DNA from: Prevotella sp.
GTDB taxonomy: Bacteria; Bacteroidota; Bacteroidia; Bacteroidales; Bacteroidaceae
NCBI GenBank assembly: GCA_017445845.1
Contig: JAFSRY010000015.1
Coordinates: forward strand, 1 to 64,000
DNA length: 64,000 bases
Reading direction: 5' to 3'
The notes beneath the pieces are model-generated. The model worked only from the letters and a program-made list of their open reading frames with translations, had not been told where the DNA came from and did no database searches. Each line of letters starts with the position of its first letter. Position 1 is the stretch's first letter. This document shows, piece by piece, positions 7,552-16,557 of the stretch. A program made the translations under genes and the position numbers.

Positions 7552-8694
7552 ATGAAACGACGCTGCTCCGTAGTCCTCGCCATGCTCATGGCAGTCCTTG
7601 TCTGTTGGGCTGACAACTGGATGGGCGACCTTGACGACACTACCTATCTGTCGCAGGTCAGCATACCCGGCACTCATGACAGCTGCACGGGCGAAGGCTG
7701 GTCGGGGTTCATCGCAACGTTGAGCGGTCCCTCGATGGGCACTACGCAAGATCTCACCATCGCGCGACAACTCGACTGCGGCGTAAGGGCATTCGACCTG
7801 CGACCTTGCGTCAATGGTTCCTCACTTGCCATCAACCACGGCATCCTGCAGACCAAGGCTGACTTCAAAAGCACTGTGGCCCAACTATGCCGGTTCGTAA
7901 CCGACAACCCCACGGAGTTTGTCATCGTCATCATGCGCCATGAGTCCGATGGTGACGATGGTAACAGCAACTGGGCACAGATGGTCAGCGAATGTCTTTC
8001 CGACAAGGAACTGCGCGAACGACTGGCTGACTATAAACGCGACATCACCGTAGGGGAACTGCGTGGAAAGGTACTCATTCTCTCGCGCGACAGCTACGCC
8101 GACACACCCATCGGCGGCTTCCTCACCGGCTGGGGCCACGCGGCCGACTATATCACAGGGACCATCAAGGGCATCAACACTGGCAACTACTACGTTCAGG
8201 ACTATTACGAAGTGATGAGCGACAAGGAGAATAAGCTTCGCGGCATTCAGAAACTGCTCGACTATTCGACCGCCAACAACATCAAGCGGGGCTACCGTCA
8301 TCTCATCATCTGCTTCAACCACACCTCCGGCTACACAAAGTCGGCCTCTACCGACGGCAATCGGGAAAATGCCGCTTTGTGCAACCAGGCTGTCATCGAC
8401 TATCTCAACAAAAAAGCCGGACCCGCAGGCATCGTCATCATGGACTTCGCAGGCACCGACCGTTCGGGCTCACACAACGTAAACGGCCTGAAACTGGTCA
8501 ACACCATCATTGAAAACAACAAGAAGTATACACCCGTGAAGGCGGCAAACCCCAATAGCATTACCATGATGCCGTACGGGCAGGGAGCATCATCCACATG
8601 CCACGACCTCAGCGGACGCCCCATCGGCACGGCTGCCAACCTCAAATGTCGGCACGGCATATTCATTCTAAACGGAAAGAAAATCGCAAAATAA
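7552..8694 (+). CDS. Secreted phosphatidylinositol-specific phospholipase C (X-domain)
   Basis: From ATG 7552 the 380-residue protein has a signal peptide (1-20) and a PI-PLC X domain. The motifs SIPGTHDS and LAINHGIL supply the two expected catalytic histidines. Enzymes of this family cleave phosphatidylinositol or glycosylated forms to a cyclic inositol phosphate and diacylglycerol. The C-terminus (HDLSGRPIG then FILNGKKIAK) resembles the type IX-like sorting tail seen in three other proteins here, so export to the surface is likely. An upstream extension to 7402 is open but lacks a signal peptide and precedes the promoter, so it was discarded. The next gene starts four bases after the stop. 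Confidence 0.85.
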   Translation: MKRRCSVVLAMLMAVLVCWADNWMGDLDDTTYLSQVSIPGTHDSCTGEGWSGFIATLSGPSMGTTQDLTIARQLDCGVRAFDLRPCVNGSSLAINHGILQTKADFKSTVAQLCRFVTDNPTEFVIVIMRHESDGDDGNSNWAQMVSECLSDKELRERLADYKRDITVGELRGKVLILSRDSYADTPIGGFLTGWGHAADYITGTIKGINTGNYYVQDYYEVMSDKENKLRGIQKLLDYSTANNIKRGYRHLIICFNHTSGYTKSASTDGNRENAALCNQAVIDYLNKKAGPAGIVIMDFAGTDRSGSHNVNGLKLVNTIIENNKKYTPVKAANPNSITMMPYGQGASSTCHDLSGRPIGTAANLKCRHGIFILNGKKIAK

Positions 8695-8698
8695 AACA

Positions 8699-9358
8699 AT
8701 GGAACAGGATAAAATAAACACACAGGAAGACGTGCGCTGGCGGTTGGCCAACGAAATCGTAAGAATGCAGGAGGAACGCGGCAGCCGACTCACTGCCGAG
8801 GAAATCGTTGCAGTTGCCGACCTGCTGGGCATTAAGGACGCAGCCCTCTGCACGACCGAACCCGAACGGAAAGTGACAGAAATACGCCCGAAGACCCTCG
8901 AATGCGATGTCGTGCGCTTCCAGAACAACAAGGAAAAGTGGGTGGCCTTCGTAGGACTCCTCGACGGCTATCCCTACGAAATCTTCACCGGACTGCAAGA
9001 CGACGAGGAAGGCATCGTGCTGCCGAAAACCGTCACCAAGGGAAAAATCATCAAGAGCATGAACGACGACGGCACGCGGCGTTACGACTTCCAATTTGAA
9101 AACCGACGCGGCTATAAGACCACCGTCGAGGGCCTGTCTGAGAAGTTCAACCCCGAATGCTGGAACTATGCCAAGCTCATTTCCGGCGTTCTCCGCTATC
9201 GGATGCCCATCGACCATGTCATCAAACTCGTCGCATCGCTCGACCTGCAGAACGATGATATCAACACTTGGAAAATCGGTGTTGAACGCGCACTGAAGAA
9301 ATACACCGGCGTTGCCGAAGCCTCAGAAACAGAACCCCTGGCCGATGAAGCTAACTAA
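8699..9358 (+). CDS. Stand-alone homologue of the B12-dependent ribonucleotide reductase C-terminal domain
   Basis: The 219-residue protein has a helical start (about 1-50) and then a segment (about 65-205) that I recognise from the C-terminal end of Bacteroides class II ribonucleotide reductase NrdJ, for example RFQNNKEKWVAFVGLLDG, EIFTGL and ISGVLRYRMPIDHVIKL. The catalytic barrel with its radical-forming cysteines is absent. The protein therefore cannot be a reductase by itself; it could bind or regulate one. It starts four bases after the PI-PLC stop and its end overlaps folB by 11 bases. Identification is from memory of the family. Confidence 0.6.
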   Translation: MEQDKINTQEDVRWRLANEIVRMQEERGSRLTAEEIVAVADLLGIKDAALCTTEPERKVTEIRPKTLECDVVRFQNNKEKWVAFVGLLDGYPYEIFTGLQDDEEGIVLPKTVTKGKIIKSMNDDGTRRYDFQFENRRGYKTTVEGLSEKFNPECWNYAKLISGVLRYRMPIDHVIKLVASLDLQNDDINTWKIGVERALKKYTGVAEASETEPLADEAN

Positions 9359-9731
9359 AAGCTACATACTGCTGAAGGGACTGCGCTTTCGTGCCTTTCA
9401 TGGCGTACTGCCGCAGGAGCATGTCACGGGCAACGACTATACCGTCGACTTGCGCCTCGGGTGCGACTTGGAACCAGCTGCCGACAGCGACCAGGTGGCC
9501 GACACCGTCAACTATGCAGAAGTCAGCCGGCTGGTCGGCGAAGAAATGGCGCATGAAAGCCTACTCATCGAACAGGTGGCAGGACGCATCGCCAAAAGAC
9601 TTTTCGGCCACTTTGAAAAAATAGAAACCATCGACATCACGCTCACCAAGCACAACCCGCCAATGGAAGCCGACTGCATGGGAGCAGCTGTCGAAATGCA
9701 CTACACACGAAAACCGATTATTCACTCATGA
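9348..9731 (+). CDS. folB: Dihydroneopterin aldolase
   Basis: The 127-residue protein has the usual FolB length and motifs: YILLKGLRFRAFHGVLPQE near the start, with the conserved His and Glu, DTVNYAEV in the middle, and LTKHNPPM with the conserved lysine. FolB converts dihydroneopterin to 6-hydroxymethyl-dihydropterin in folate synthesis. I chose ATG 9348, where the fold begins; it overlaps the previous gene by 11 bases and the stop overlaps the next start by 4, so translation is probably coupled. Confidence 0.9.
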   Translation, partial: KLTKSYILLKGLRFRAFHGVLPQEHVTGNDYTVDLRLGCDLEPAADSDQVADTVNYAEVSRLVGEEMAHESLLIEQVAGRIAKRLFGHFEKIETIDITLTKHNPPMEADCMGAAVEMHYTRKPIIHS

Positions 9732-10927
9732 AACGACTGATAACCTTCTTGATGCTGCTCTGCTGTTGTACCGTCGTAGCGGTGGCTGCCGACAAGAAAT
9801 TCACCCTCGTCATCGATGCAGGACACGGCGGTAAAGACCCCGGGGTATGCACCAAGAAATCGAAAGAGAAAAATATCGCACTGAAAACAGCATTGGCCTT
9901 CGGCAAATACGTTGAGCAGAACTGCCCCGACGTCAAAGTCATCTATACCCGCAAGACGGATGTCTTTATTGAACTGCACGAACGTGCCGGCATTGCCAAC
10001 CGTAACCATGCCGACCTCTTCATCTCGTTCCACGTCAACTCTGTAGAGAGCCGACGACCCATTACCGGTATCGAAGTATACTCGCAAGGAATGCGACGGA
10101 GCGATGAGAAACTCAGTGCCGCCCAGCGCGAAAACTCCGTCATCATGCTCGAGAAAGACTACAAGCAGAAATACAAGGGCTTCGACCCTAATTCGCCTGA
10201 GAGCATGATACTCTTCGACCTGATGTTCGACAAGACGATGGAGAACAGCGTCGAACTGTCCAGGTTCATTCAGACACGACTCAAGGCTATCGGCAGACCC
10301 GGAAGAGTCAAGCAGGATAACTTCGCCGTACTGAGAGAGACGGCTCTGGCTGCCTGCCTGGTCGAGTTGGGTTATATCACGACACCTTCGGAAGAGCAAT
10401 ACATGAACAACGATGCCAACCTCGACAAGATGGCTTATGCCGTCTTCCTTGCTTTTCAAGACTACAGGAAGAAGATTGGCTCCATAGCGGAAACAACACA
10501 GATTGTCCCACCCATGCAACCCTTGGCAAGCCTGCCGACACCCGAACCCGAGAAAGAAAAAGAAATCCAGAATAACCCTCCCATCGAAAAAGAAAACCAA
10601 CCACAGGAGAAACCGAAGGAAGAAGTGAAACAGCCGGAACCAACGGGCGATCCTGTGGAACCCATCTTCAAAGTACAGCTATTTGTCAGCAAGCAGAAAC
10701 TCAAGAAGGGAGACAAACTGCTGAAGGGTGTCGAAGACTTCGACTACTACGAAGAAGGCGCATACATGAAATACACGACGGGCGCATCGGCAGACTACAA
10801 TGAAATATCGCGGCTGCGACGGCAGTTGGCCGACAGGTTCCCAGAAGCCTTCATCGTGGCTTTTAAGAACAACGTACGCATGGATGTACAGGAAGCCATA
10901 CGTGAATTTAAGAATAAAAAGAAATAG
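9728..10927 (+). CDS. N-acetylmuramoyl-L-alanine amidase with SPOR-like C-terminus
   Basis: The 399-residue protein has a signal peptide (1-21) and an Amidase_3 domain (about 25-250). The zinc ligands are visible as DAGHGG, the Glu of KEKNIAL and SFHVNS, and the catalytic glutamate is in CLVELGYIT. A proline- and glutamate-rich linker (about 265-312) leads to a C-terminal segment (PIFKVQLFVS to the end) that looks like a SPOR peptidoglycan-binding domain. It would cut septal peptidoglycan during cell division. It overlaps folB by four bases (ATGA). Confidence 0.9.
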   Translation: MKRLITFLMLLCCCTVVAVAADKKFTLVIDAGHGGKDPGVCTKKSKEKNIALKTALAFGKYVEQNCPDVKVIYTRKTDVFIELHERAGIANRNHADLFISFHVNSVESRRPITGIEVYSQGMRRSDEKLSAAQRENSVIMLEKDYKQKYKGFDPNSPESMILFDLMFDKTMENSVELSRFIQTRLKAIGRPGRVKQDNFAVLRETALAACLVELGYITTPSEEQYMNNDANLDKMAYAVFLAFQDYRKKIGSIAETTQIVPPMQPLASLPTPEPEKEKEIQNNPPIEKENQPQEKPKEEVKQPEPTGDPVEPIFKVQLFVSKQKLKKGDKLLKGVEDFDYYEEGAYMKYTTGASADYNEISRLRRQLADRFPEAFIVAFKNNVRMDVQEAIREFKNKKK

Positions 10928-10958
10928 GTACACATTATTTATATATACGCGCGCGAAG

Positions 10959-11852
10959 ATGAAAAAGGAAATAAAAATAGCCCTCACGGCCATTGTAGCC
11001 ATCGTCATCCTGTTTTTTGGTATGAACTTTCTGAAAGGACTCACCATGTTTTCTGGCAATAACGTCTACTATGTGGCATTCGATGACATCAGCGGACTCA
11101 CCACATCGAGTCCCATCTATGCCAACGGCTATCAGGTGGGTGTCGTCACGAAAATAAAGTACGACTATACTCATCAGCAGCCCACCCTCGCCATGATTGA
11201 CGTCAACCCCGACATGCGCATTCCCCGTGAGTCGAAAGCACTGATTGAGAGCGACATGCTGGGCAACCTCAAACTCAATCTCAGGCTCGGCTCAGACCTC
11301 AACGACCTCCTGGCCCCCGGCGACACCATCATTGGCGAAGTAAACGGCGGAGCATTGGCAAAACTGTCGGCGATGACACCTGCCATCGAGAAAATGTTAC
11401 CGAAACTCGACAGCATCATGATGTCTATCAACACATTATTGGCTGACCCTGCCATCGCACAGACCCTCCATAATGCCGAGAAGATTACCAACGACCTCAC
11501 CACGTCGACCCGGCAACTCAATACACTCATGGCAAACGTCAACCGACAACTCCCCGACCTGATGACAAAGGCTAACGTCACCCTCGACAACGCTGCCGCC
11601 GTGAGTGCCAACCTGAAGGAACTCGACCTGAATGCCACCAAAAACCAGATAGACCAGACGTTGACAAACGTCCGGGCCCTCACCGAACAACTCAATTCCG
11701 GCGATGGTACTTTGGGACTGTTGCTCAACAATCCTGAACTATACCAAAACCTGTCATCGACAATGCGTGAGGCCGATTCATTGCTCAACGACCTGCGTCA
11801 GCATCCCTCACGCTATGTCAACATATCCGTGTTCGGAAGAAAAAGTAAATAA
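10959..11852 (+). CDS. MCE/MlaD family lipid-transport protein
   Basis: The 297-residue protein has one N-terminal membrane anchor (about 7-27) and an MCE domain (about 36-115) with ISGLTTSSPIYANGYQVG. A long helical tail follows (about 140-285). Proteins of this type form periplasmic rings that carry phospholipids between the membranes. The ABC partners MlaE and MlaF are not nearby; Bacteroidales often encode this MCE gene after the amidase. It starts 31 bases after the amidase stop. Confidence 0.85.
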   Translation: MKKEIKIALTAIVAIVILFFGMNFLKGLTMFSGNNVYYVAFDDISGLTTSSPIYANGYQVGVVTKIKYDYTHQQPTLAMIDVNPDMRIPRESKALIESDMLGNLKLNLRLGSDLNDLLAPGDTIIGEVNGGALAKLSAMTPAIEKMLPKLDSIMMSINTLLADPAIAQTLHNAEKITNDLTTSTRQLNTLMANVNRQLPDLMTKANVTLDNAAAVSANLKELDLNATKNQIDQTLTNVRALTEQLNSGDGTLGLLLNNPELYQNLSSTMREADSLLNDLRQHPSRYVNISVFGRKSK

Positions 11853-11856
11853 ATAA

Positions 11857-11888
11857 TTTGGTGGTTCAAAAAAAACTCTGTAATTTTG
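11857..11888 (+). promoter_or_regulatory. Promoter of dnaA
   Basis: TTTG (11857-11860), 20 bases, TAATTTTG (11881-11888), 29 bases before the dnaA start codon. It overlaps the end of the preceding MCE gene by nothing but begins five bases after its stop. Confidence 0.75.
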
Positions 11889-11917
11889 CACAAGAAAAGA
11901 TAAACCCCCTTTTATCG

Positions 11918-13312
11918 ATGAAAGCAATGCCCGATGCGCGTTGGCTGAATGCTCTTGCGTTAATCCGCGAGAACGTATCGTCCGAAGCGTATAATACATG
12001 GTTCAGCCCTTTGGTTTTCGAAGATTTCGACGAAGAAACCAAAACGCTGTCGCTCCAAGTACCCAGCACCTATGTGTATGAGTACCTGGAGGGCAACTAT
12101 GTGGACTTGCTGACAAAGGTTCTCCACCGCACCTTCTGCCGCGGCATTAAGCTCAGATACAGACTGGCAACGTCTTCAGTCATCGACTCCGAGGACGACA
12201 AGCCCGAACAGGGAAAGAAAACGGAGAAAGGACTCTCGGCTCCCGTCAGAAACACGGAAGAAACCGAAGACCTCGATTCGCAACTCAACCCCAAACAGAC
12301 TTTCAACAACTTCATTGAAGGCGACAGCAACAAACTGGCACGATCCATCGGACTTAATATCTCCGAGCATCCCAACACAACGAAATTCAACCCGATGTTC
12401 ATCTTCGGACCGTCAGGATGTGGAAAGACCCACCTCATCAACGCCATCGGTTGCCGCATCAAGGAACTCTATCCAAAGAAAAGAGTCTTATATGTCAGCG
12501 CCCGCATCTTCCAGATGCAGTTCAGCAATGCCAGCCTGCAAAACAAACAGAACGACTTCATTAATTTCTATCAGACCATCGACGTCCTCATCGTCGATGA
12601 TGTGCAGTTCCTGCTCACAGCCCCTAAAACGCAGGATAGCATGTTCCACATCTTCAACCATCTTTTCAGAAATGGAAAGCGCATCGTCCTCGCCTCCGAC
12701 CGGCCACCAGTGGAACTGAAAGGAATGAACGAACGCCTGCTCACTCGCTTTGCCTGCGGACTGGTTGCAGAACTTGAACAACCCGACACGCAGCTTTGCA
12801 TCGACATTCTCCACAGCATCGCCCACAGGGAAGGCATCGCCATGGAAGATGACGTTGTTGAGTTCATTGCAAAGACTGCCAACGGAAGCGTCCGCGACCT
12901 TCAAGGGGTCGTAGCATCCCTGCAAAGCTATTCCATCGTTTACAACTGCGACATCGACATGAAGCTTGCCGAGCGCGTGCTCAAACGCTCTGTGAAAGTC
13001 GACAACCGCCCCCTCACGCTCGACGACATCATTCAAATTGTCAGCAAACACTATGGCGTCAGCGAAAGCGATGTCCTCAGCCGTAGCCGCAAACGTGAAT
13101 TTGTCACTGCCAGACAGGTCATTATCTATCTGGCACAGAAGCACACCAAGATGCCTGCCAACCGTATCGGTAAACTTATCGGCGGACGCGACCACAGCAC
13201 AGTCATACATAGCTGCGAGCAAGTTGACAACCGACTTAAAATCGACAAGAACTTCGCCAACGAGATTGCCTCTATCGAACGTTCCTTTAAACTCAAGAAA
13301 GAAACGAAATAA
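11918..13312 (+). CDS. dnaA: Chromosomal replication initiator protein DnaA
   Basis: The 464-residue protein has all DnaA domains: the N-terminal DnaB-interacting domain (about 1-85), a variable linker, the AAA+ domain with Walker A GPSGCGKTH and Walker B LIVDDVQF, and the C-terminal DNA-binding domain with the signature RQVIIYLAQKHTK and GGRDHSTVIHSC. It opens the replication origin. ATG 11918 and ATG 11927 are both possible; both lie after the promoter. No DnaA-box cluster is visible next to the gene, so the origin is probably elsewhere. Confidence 0.97.
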   Translation: MKAMPDARWLNALALIRENVSSEAYNTWFSPLVFEDFDEETKTLSLQVPSTYVYEYLEGNYVDLLTKVLHRTFCRGIKLRYRLATSSVIDSEDDKPEQGKKTEKGLSAPVRNTEETEDLDSQLNPKQTFNNFIEGDSNKLARSIGLNISEHPNTTKFNPMFIFGPSGCGKTHLINAIGCRIKELYPKKRVLYVSARIFQMQFSNASLQNKQNDFINFYQTIDVLIVDDVQFLLTAPKTQDSMFHIFNHLFRNGKRIVLASDRPPVELKGMNERLLTRFACGLVAELEQPDTQLCIDILHSIAHREGIAMEDDVVEFIAKTANGSVRDLQGVVASLQSYSIVYNCDIDMKLAERVLKRSVKVDNRPLTLDDIIQIVSKHYGVSESDVLSRSRKREFVTARQVIIYLAQKHTKMPANRIGKLIGGRDHSTVIHSCEQVDNRLKIDKNFANEIASIERSFKLKKETK

Positions 13313-13468
13313 CCCGGTTGGTTTCTTTCATCCGAGTTTTGTTTCTTATTTCTTATTTCTTCTTTCTGATTTTCAAAAAGTTGGAATACAACAAGCAATC
13401 ATAAAAAGTAACGTCGGAGGTCTCTCAAAAGCAAACCGTTATTAACCCATCATAAAGAAAGGATAGAA

Positions 13469-14032
13469 ATGAAAAGTTTTGGATCTAAACCGTGGATACT
13501 TCCACAACCCGTACTTATTATCGGCACTTATAACAAAGAAGGCAAGCCAAACGCAATGAATGCTGCCTGGGGCGGACAATGGGACATGCACGAGATTATC
13601 ATCTCGCTGAGTTCACACGCCACAACCGACAACCTCAAAGAGAATGCCGACTTCACCGTCACCTTCGGAACCACAGAAACATTGGTGGCAGCAGACTATG
13701 TCGGCATCGTCAGCGGTCGGACCACGCCAGACAAAATGGAAAAGACGGGATGGAACATTGAAAAGGCTCCGAACGTCAACGCCCCTGTATTTACAAACTT
13801 TCCAATGACACTTGAATGTCGGGTGAAAGAGAAGATTGACGAATCAGCCACAGGTTATTATCTGGTAGCAGAGATTGTCAATATCCTCTGTGATGAAAGT
13901 TATCTTTCTGCCGACGGCAATCCCGACGTTGAAAAGATGGGAATCATCACCTATGACCCCGTCCATCACAATTATATCCAGTTGGGTAAGAGTGTCGGCA
14001 AGGCCTTCTCTGACGGCAAACAGCTGAAATAA
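13469..14032 (+). CDS. Flavin reductase-like FMN-binding protein
   Basis: The 187-residue protein reads as a split-barrel flavin reductase-like domain throughout. It begins KPWILPQPVLIIGTY and contains PNAMNAAWGGQWD, the FMN phosphate contact region of the flavoredoxin family. Members of this group transfer electrons from NAD(P)H or ferredoxin to flavin. It is a single gene; the 156-base gap before it is AT-rich and shows only pyrimidine-rich runs. A hairpin near 14035-14050 (AATGAGA/TCTCATT) lies between it and the convergent murF-alr gene. Confidence 0.85.
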   Translation: MKSFGSKPWILPQPVLIIGTYNKEGKPNAMNAAWGGQWDMHEIIISLSSHATTDNLKENADFTVTFGTTETLVAADYVGIVSGRTTPDKMEKTGWNIEKAPNVNAPVFTNFPMTLECRVKEKIDESATGYYLVAEIVNILCDESYLSADGNPDVEKMGIITYDPVHHNYIQLGKSVGKAFSDGKQLK

Positions 14033-14034
14033 AA

Positions 14035-14050
14035 ATGAGATTTCTCATTC
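14035..14050. terminator. Short hairpin between convergent genes
   Basis: AATGAGA (14035-14041) pairs with TCTCATT (14044-14050), followed on the plus strand by a T-rich stretch. It lies between the flavin reductase stop and the end of murF-alr and may serve as a weak terminator. Confidence 0.4.
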
Positions 14051-14072
14051 CTCATTTCTAATTTAATTGGAC

Positions 14073-16520
14073 TTAGTCTTTAAAGTAAACCCGCTTGACA
14101 CGATTAGACACCGCCGTCAACACTTCGTAGGGAATGGTATCGATGATGTCCGAGATAACGGTCACGGGCAGTTGCCCGCCAAAGATTTCCACACTGTCTC
14201 CTTCATGACAATCGATACCCGTCACATCGATCATCGCCACATCCATACAGATATTGCCCACATATTCAGCCCGTCGCCCATTGACGATACAATAGCCGCG
14301 ACGGTTGCCCAGATGGCGGTTGAGCCCGTCGGCATAACCGATAGGAATGGCACCGATGACGCTGTCCCTGTCCAATACCGTCCGACGCGAATAGCCGATA
14401 GAGTCGCCGGCCTTTACCTCACGCAACTGCAGGATGGTGGTCTTCAGGGTCGAGACGGTGTTGATGACACTGTTGTCACGCGGATTGATGCCGTAGAGCC
14501 CCAATCCGAGCCGGCACATGTCAAGCTGACGCTGGGGGAAATGTTCGATACCGGCCGAGTTGTCGATATGCCTCAGTATCCTGTGCGGAAAGGCCTCTTG
14601 CAACTGCCGGCTCCATCGGTCGAAGCGTTCAAACTGCAGGGCTGAAAAGTCATCGAAACTGTCGCTGTCGGAACCCACGAAATGCGAGAACACGCTGCGG
14701 GGAATGACAGCGTTCTGCCGTTGCAGGCGCTCGATGAGATGAGGAATGTCCGCCTCCTCAAAGCCCAGGCGGTGCATACCCGTATCAAGCTTGATATGAA
14801 CGGGAAAGTTCGTAATGCCTACCCGCTCGGCTGCCCGGATGAGAGCTTCGAGCAAACGGAAGCTATACACCTCGGGTTCAAGATCATAGTCGAAGAGCGT
14901 CTTCAGGGCAGACATCTCTGGGTTCATAACCATAATGTTCTGAGTGATGCCTGCCTCACGCAACGTGACACCCTCGTCGGCAACGGCCACCGCCAGGTAG
15001 TCCACTCGATGCTCCTGCAGCGTCTTGGCAATCTCTGCCGAACCGGCACCGTAGGCATCGGCCTTTATCATACACACCAGTTTCGTTTCAGTCCCCATCT
15101 GCCGGCGATAGTAGTTAAGGTTGTCGACAACCGCATTGAGGTCCACTTCAAGAACCGTCTCATGGACCTTTTCGGTGAGTTGTTCGGCAATACGCTCAAA
15201 GCCGAAACGACGGGCACCCTTGAGCAATACCACTTCATTTTGCAGTTTCGGCGCATTCTCGATCAGTTCCCGAGTCGTGGCGTAAAAATACTTCTCACCT
15301 ATGTCAATGAGCCGACGATATCGCATCAAGTCGGTGCCGACACCGATAAACTTGCTGATACCGCGCGACCGCGCCAACTCTGACACTTTTCCGTAGAGCA
15401 AGTCGGGAGCCTCACCACTCTGGTCTATATCACTCAGGACAAGCGTCAGCCGATGTGGGTCGGGAGACAGGCGGCGCGCCATGAAGTCGAGGGCAATGTC
15501 AAGCGAGTTAAGGTCGTTGCTGTAGCTGTCATTGATGATGGTGCATCCCTGTCGGCCTTCCATCACTTCCAGCCGCATTCCTACAGGTTCAAGCCTCTCC
15601 ATGCGCTGCGACAAATCATTGGGGGTAACGCCCAGTTGCAGGGCCACGGCGGCACAGGTAAACGAGTTGCGCACCGAAGCCTCATCGACGAACGGCAACT
15701 GATAAGCACCGGAAACACCTTTGAAAGCATACGACACCAACGTCAGTTCACCGCTCCTTTCCACATTATCAATATACAGGGCGACAGAACGGTCTTTCGT
15801 CGACCATGCCACACGCTCACCCCTGCACCCCATCACATCGACACCCTTCGCAATGGTCTTGTCGTCGGCAGGATAGACAATGACCGGTGCATCCTTCAGC
15901 AACAACATTTTCTCATCGCACTTCTCCTCCATCGATTCGAAGTTCTCCTGATGGGCAGCCCCAATGTTCGTGAGGACACCGACGGTGGGCTGGATGATGT
16001 CCGCAAGAGCCTGCATCTCCCCTACCTCGCTGATGCCCGCTTCAAAAAGAGCTGTCTGCGTGCGGCCGTTCATCAGCCACACTGACAACGGAACACCAAT
16101 CTGAGAGTTATAAGAACGCGGTGACCGCGTGACGATACGGTCGCACAGCAATTGGCTGAGCCACTCCTTCACCACCGTCTTGCCATTCGAGCCAGTAATG
16201 CCCACAACGGGCACATGGAAGTGCTCACGATGTCGACGTGCCAGAGCCTGCAGAGCCTTCCGCGTGTCGGCAACGAGGAGGAAATTCCCACGGGGATGTT
16301 CCGGTAGCCTCTCCACCACAAAACATCTCACGCCCCGTTCGTAAAGGTCATTGATATATCGGTGACCATCGTTACGCTGCGTACGCAGGGCAAAGAACAA
16401 GGTCTCTTCAGGAAAGCACAGCGACCGGCTGTCGGTCAGCAGGAAACTCACCCGATGCTCGCCGCTGCCTACCAGCTCGGCACCCATCATCACAGCAATC
16501 TCTCGTATGTTGTAAGCCAT
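14073..16520 (-). CDS. Bifunctional UDP-MurNAc-tripeptide:D-Ala-D-Ala ligase / alanine racemase
   Basis: The 815-residue protein is a fusion. The first part (about 1-440) is a Mur ligase with the ATP loop GITGSNGKTVVKEW and acts as MurF, adding D-Ala-D-Ala to the peptidoglycan precursor. The second part (about 450-815) is an alanine racemase, with the PLP-lysine in VCMIKADAYGAGS and the C-terminal YVGNICMDVAMIDVTG. This fusion is known in Bacteroidetes. It lets one protein make and use D-alanine. The gene starts 37 bases after the GH97 gene on the same strand and may be co-transcribed with it. Confidence 0.95.
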   Translation of the reverse strand: MAYNIREIAVMMGAELVGSGEHRVSFLLTDSRSLCFPEETLFFALRTQRNDGHRYINDLYERGVRCFVVERLPEHPRGNFLLVADTRKALQALARRHREHFHVPVVGITGSNGKTVVKEWLSQLLCDRIVTRSPRSYNSQIGVPLSVWLMNGRTQTALFEAGISEVGEMQALADIIQPTVGVLTNIGAAHQENFESMEEKCDEKMLLLKDAPVIVYPADDKTIAKGVDVMGCRGERVAWSTKDRSVALYIDNVERSGELTLVSYAFKGVSGAYQLPFVDEASVRNSFTCAAVALQLGVTPNDLSQRMERLEPVGMRLEVMEGRQGCTIINDSYSNDLNSLDIALDFMARRLSPDPHRLTLVLSDIDQSGEAPDLLYGKVSELARSRGISKFIGVGTDLMRYRRLIDIGEKYFYATTRELIENAPKLQNEVVLLKGARRFGFERIAEQLTEKVHETVLEVDLNAVVDNLNYYRRQMGTETKLVCMIKADAYGAGSAEIAKTLQEHRVDYLAVAVADEGVTLREAGITQNIMVMNPEMSALKTLFDYDLEPEVYSFRLLEALIRAAERVGITNFPVHIKLDTGMHRLGFEEADIPHLIERLQRQNAVIPRSVFSHFVGSDSDSFDDFSALQFERFDRWSRQLQEAFPHRILRHIDNSAGIEHFPQRQLDMCRLGLGLYGINPRDNSVINTVSTLKTTILQLREVKAGDSIGYSRRTVLDRDSVIGAIPIGYADGLNRHLGNRRGYCIVNGRRAEYVGNICMDVAMIDVTGIDCHEGDSVEIFGGQLPVTVISDIIDTIPYEVLTAVSNRVKRVYFKD

Positions 16521-16557
16521 ATCTCGTTATTTCTGATTTGAATGAATCGTTACAACT

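Noticed and set aside
11858..13468. Replication origin next to dnaA
   Set aside because: No cluster of TTATCCACA-like boxes or AT-rich unwinding element with boxes is visible on either side of dnaA.
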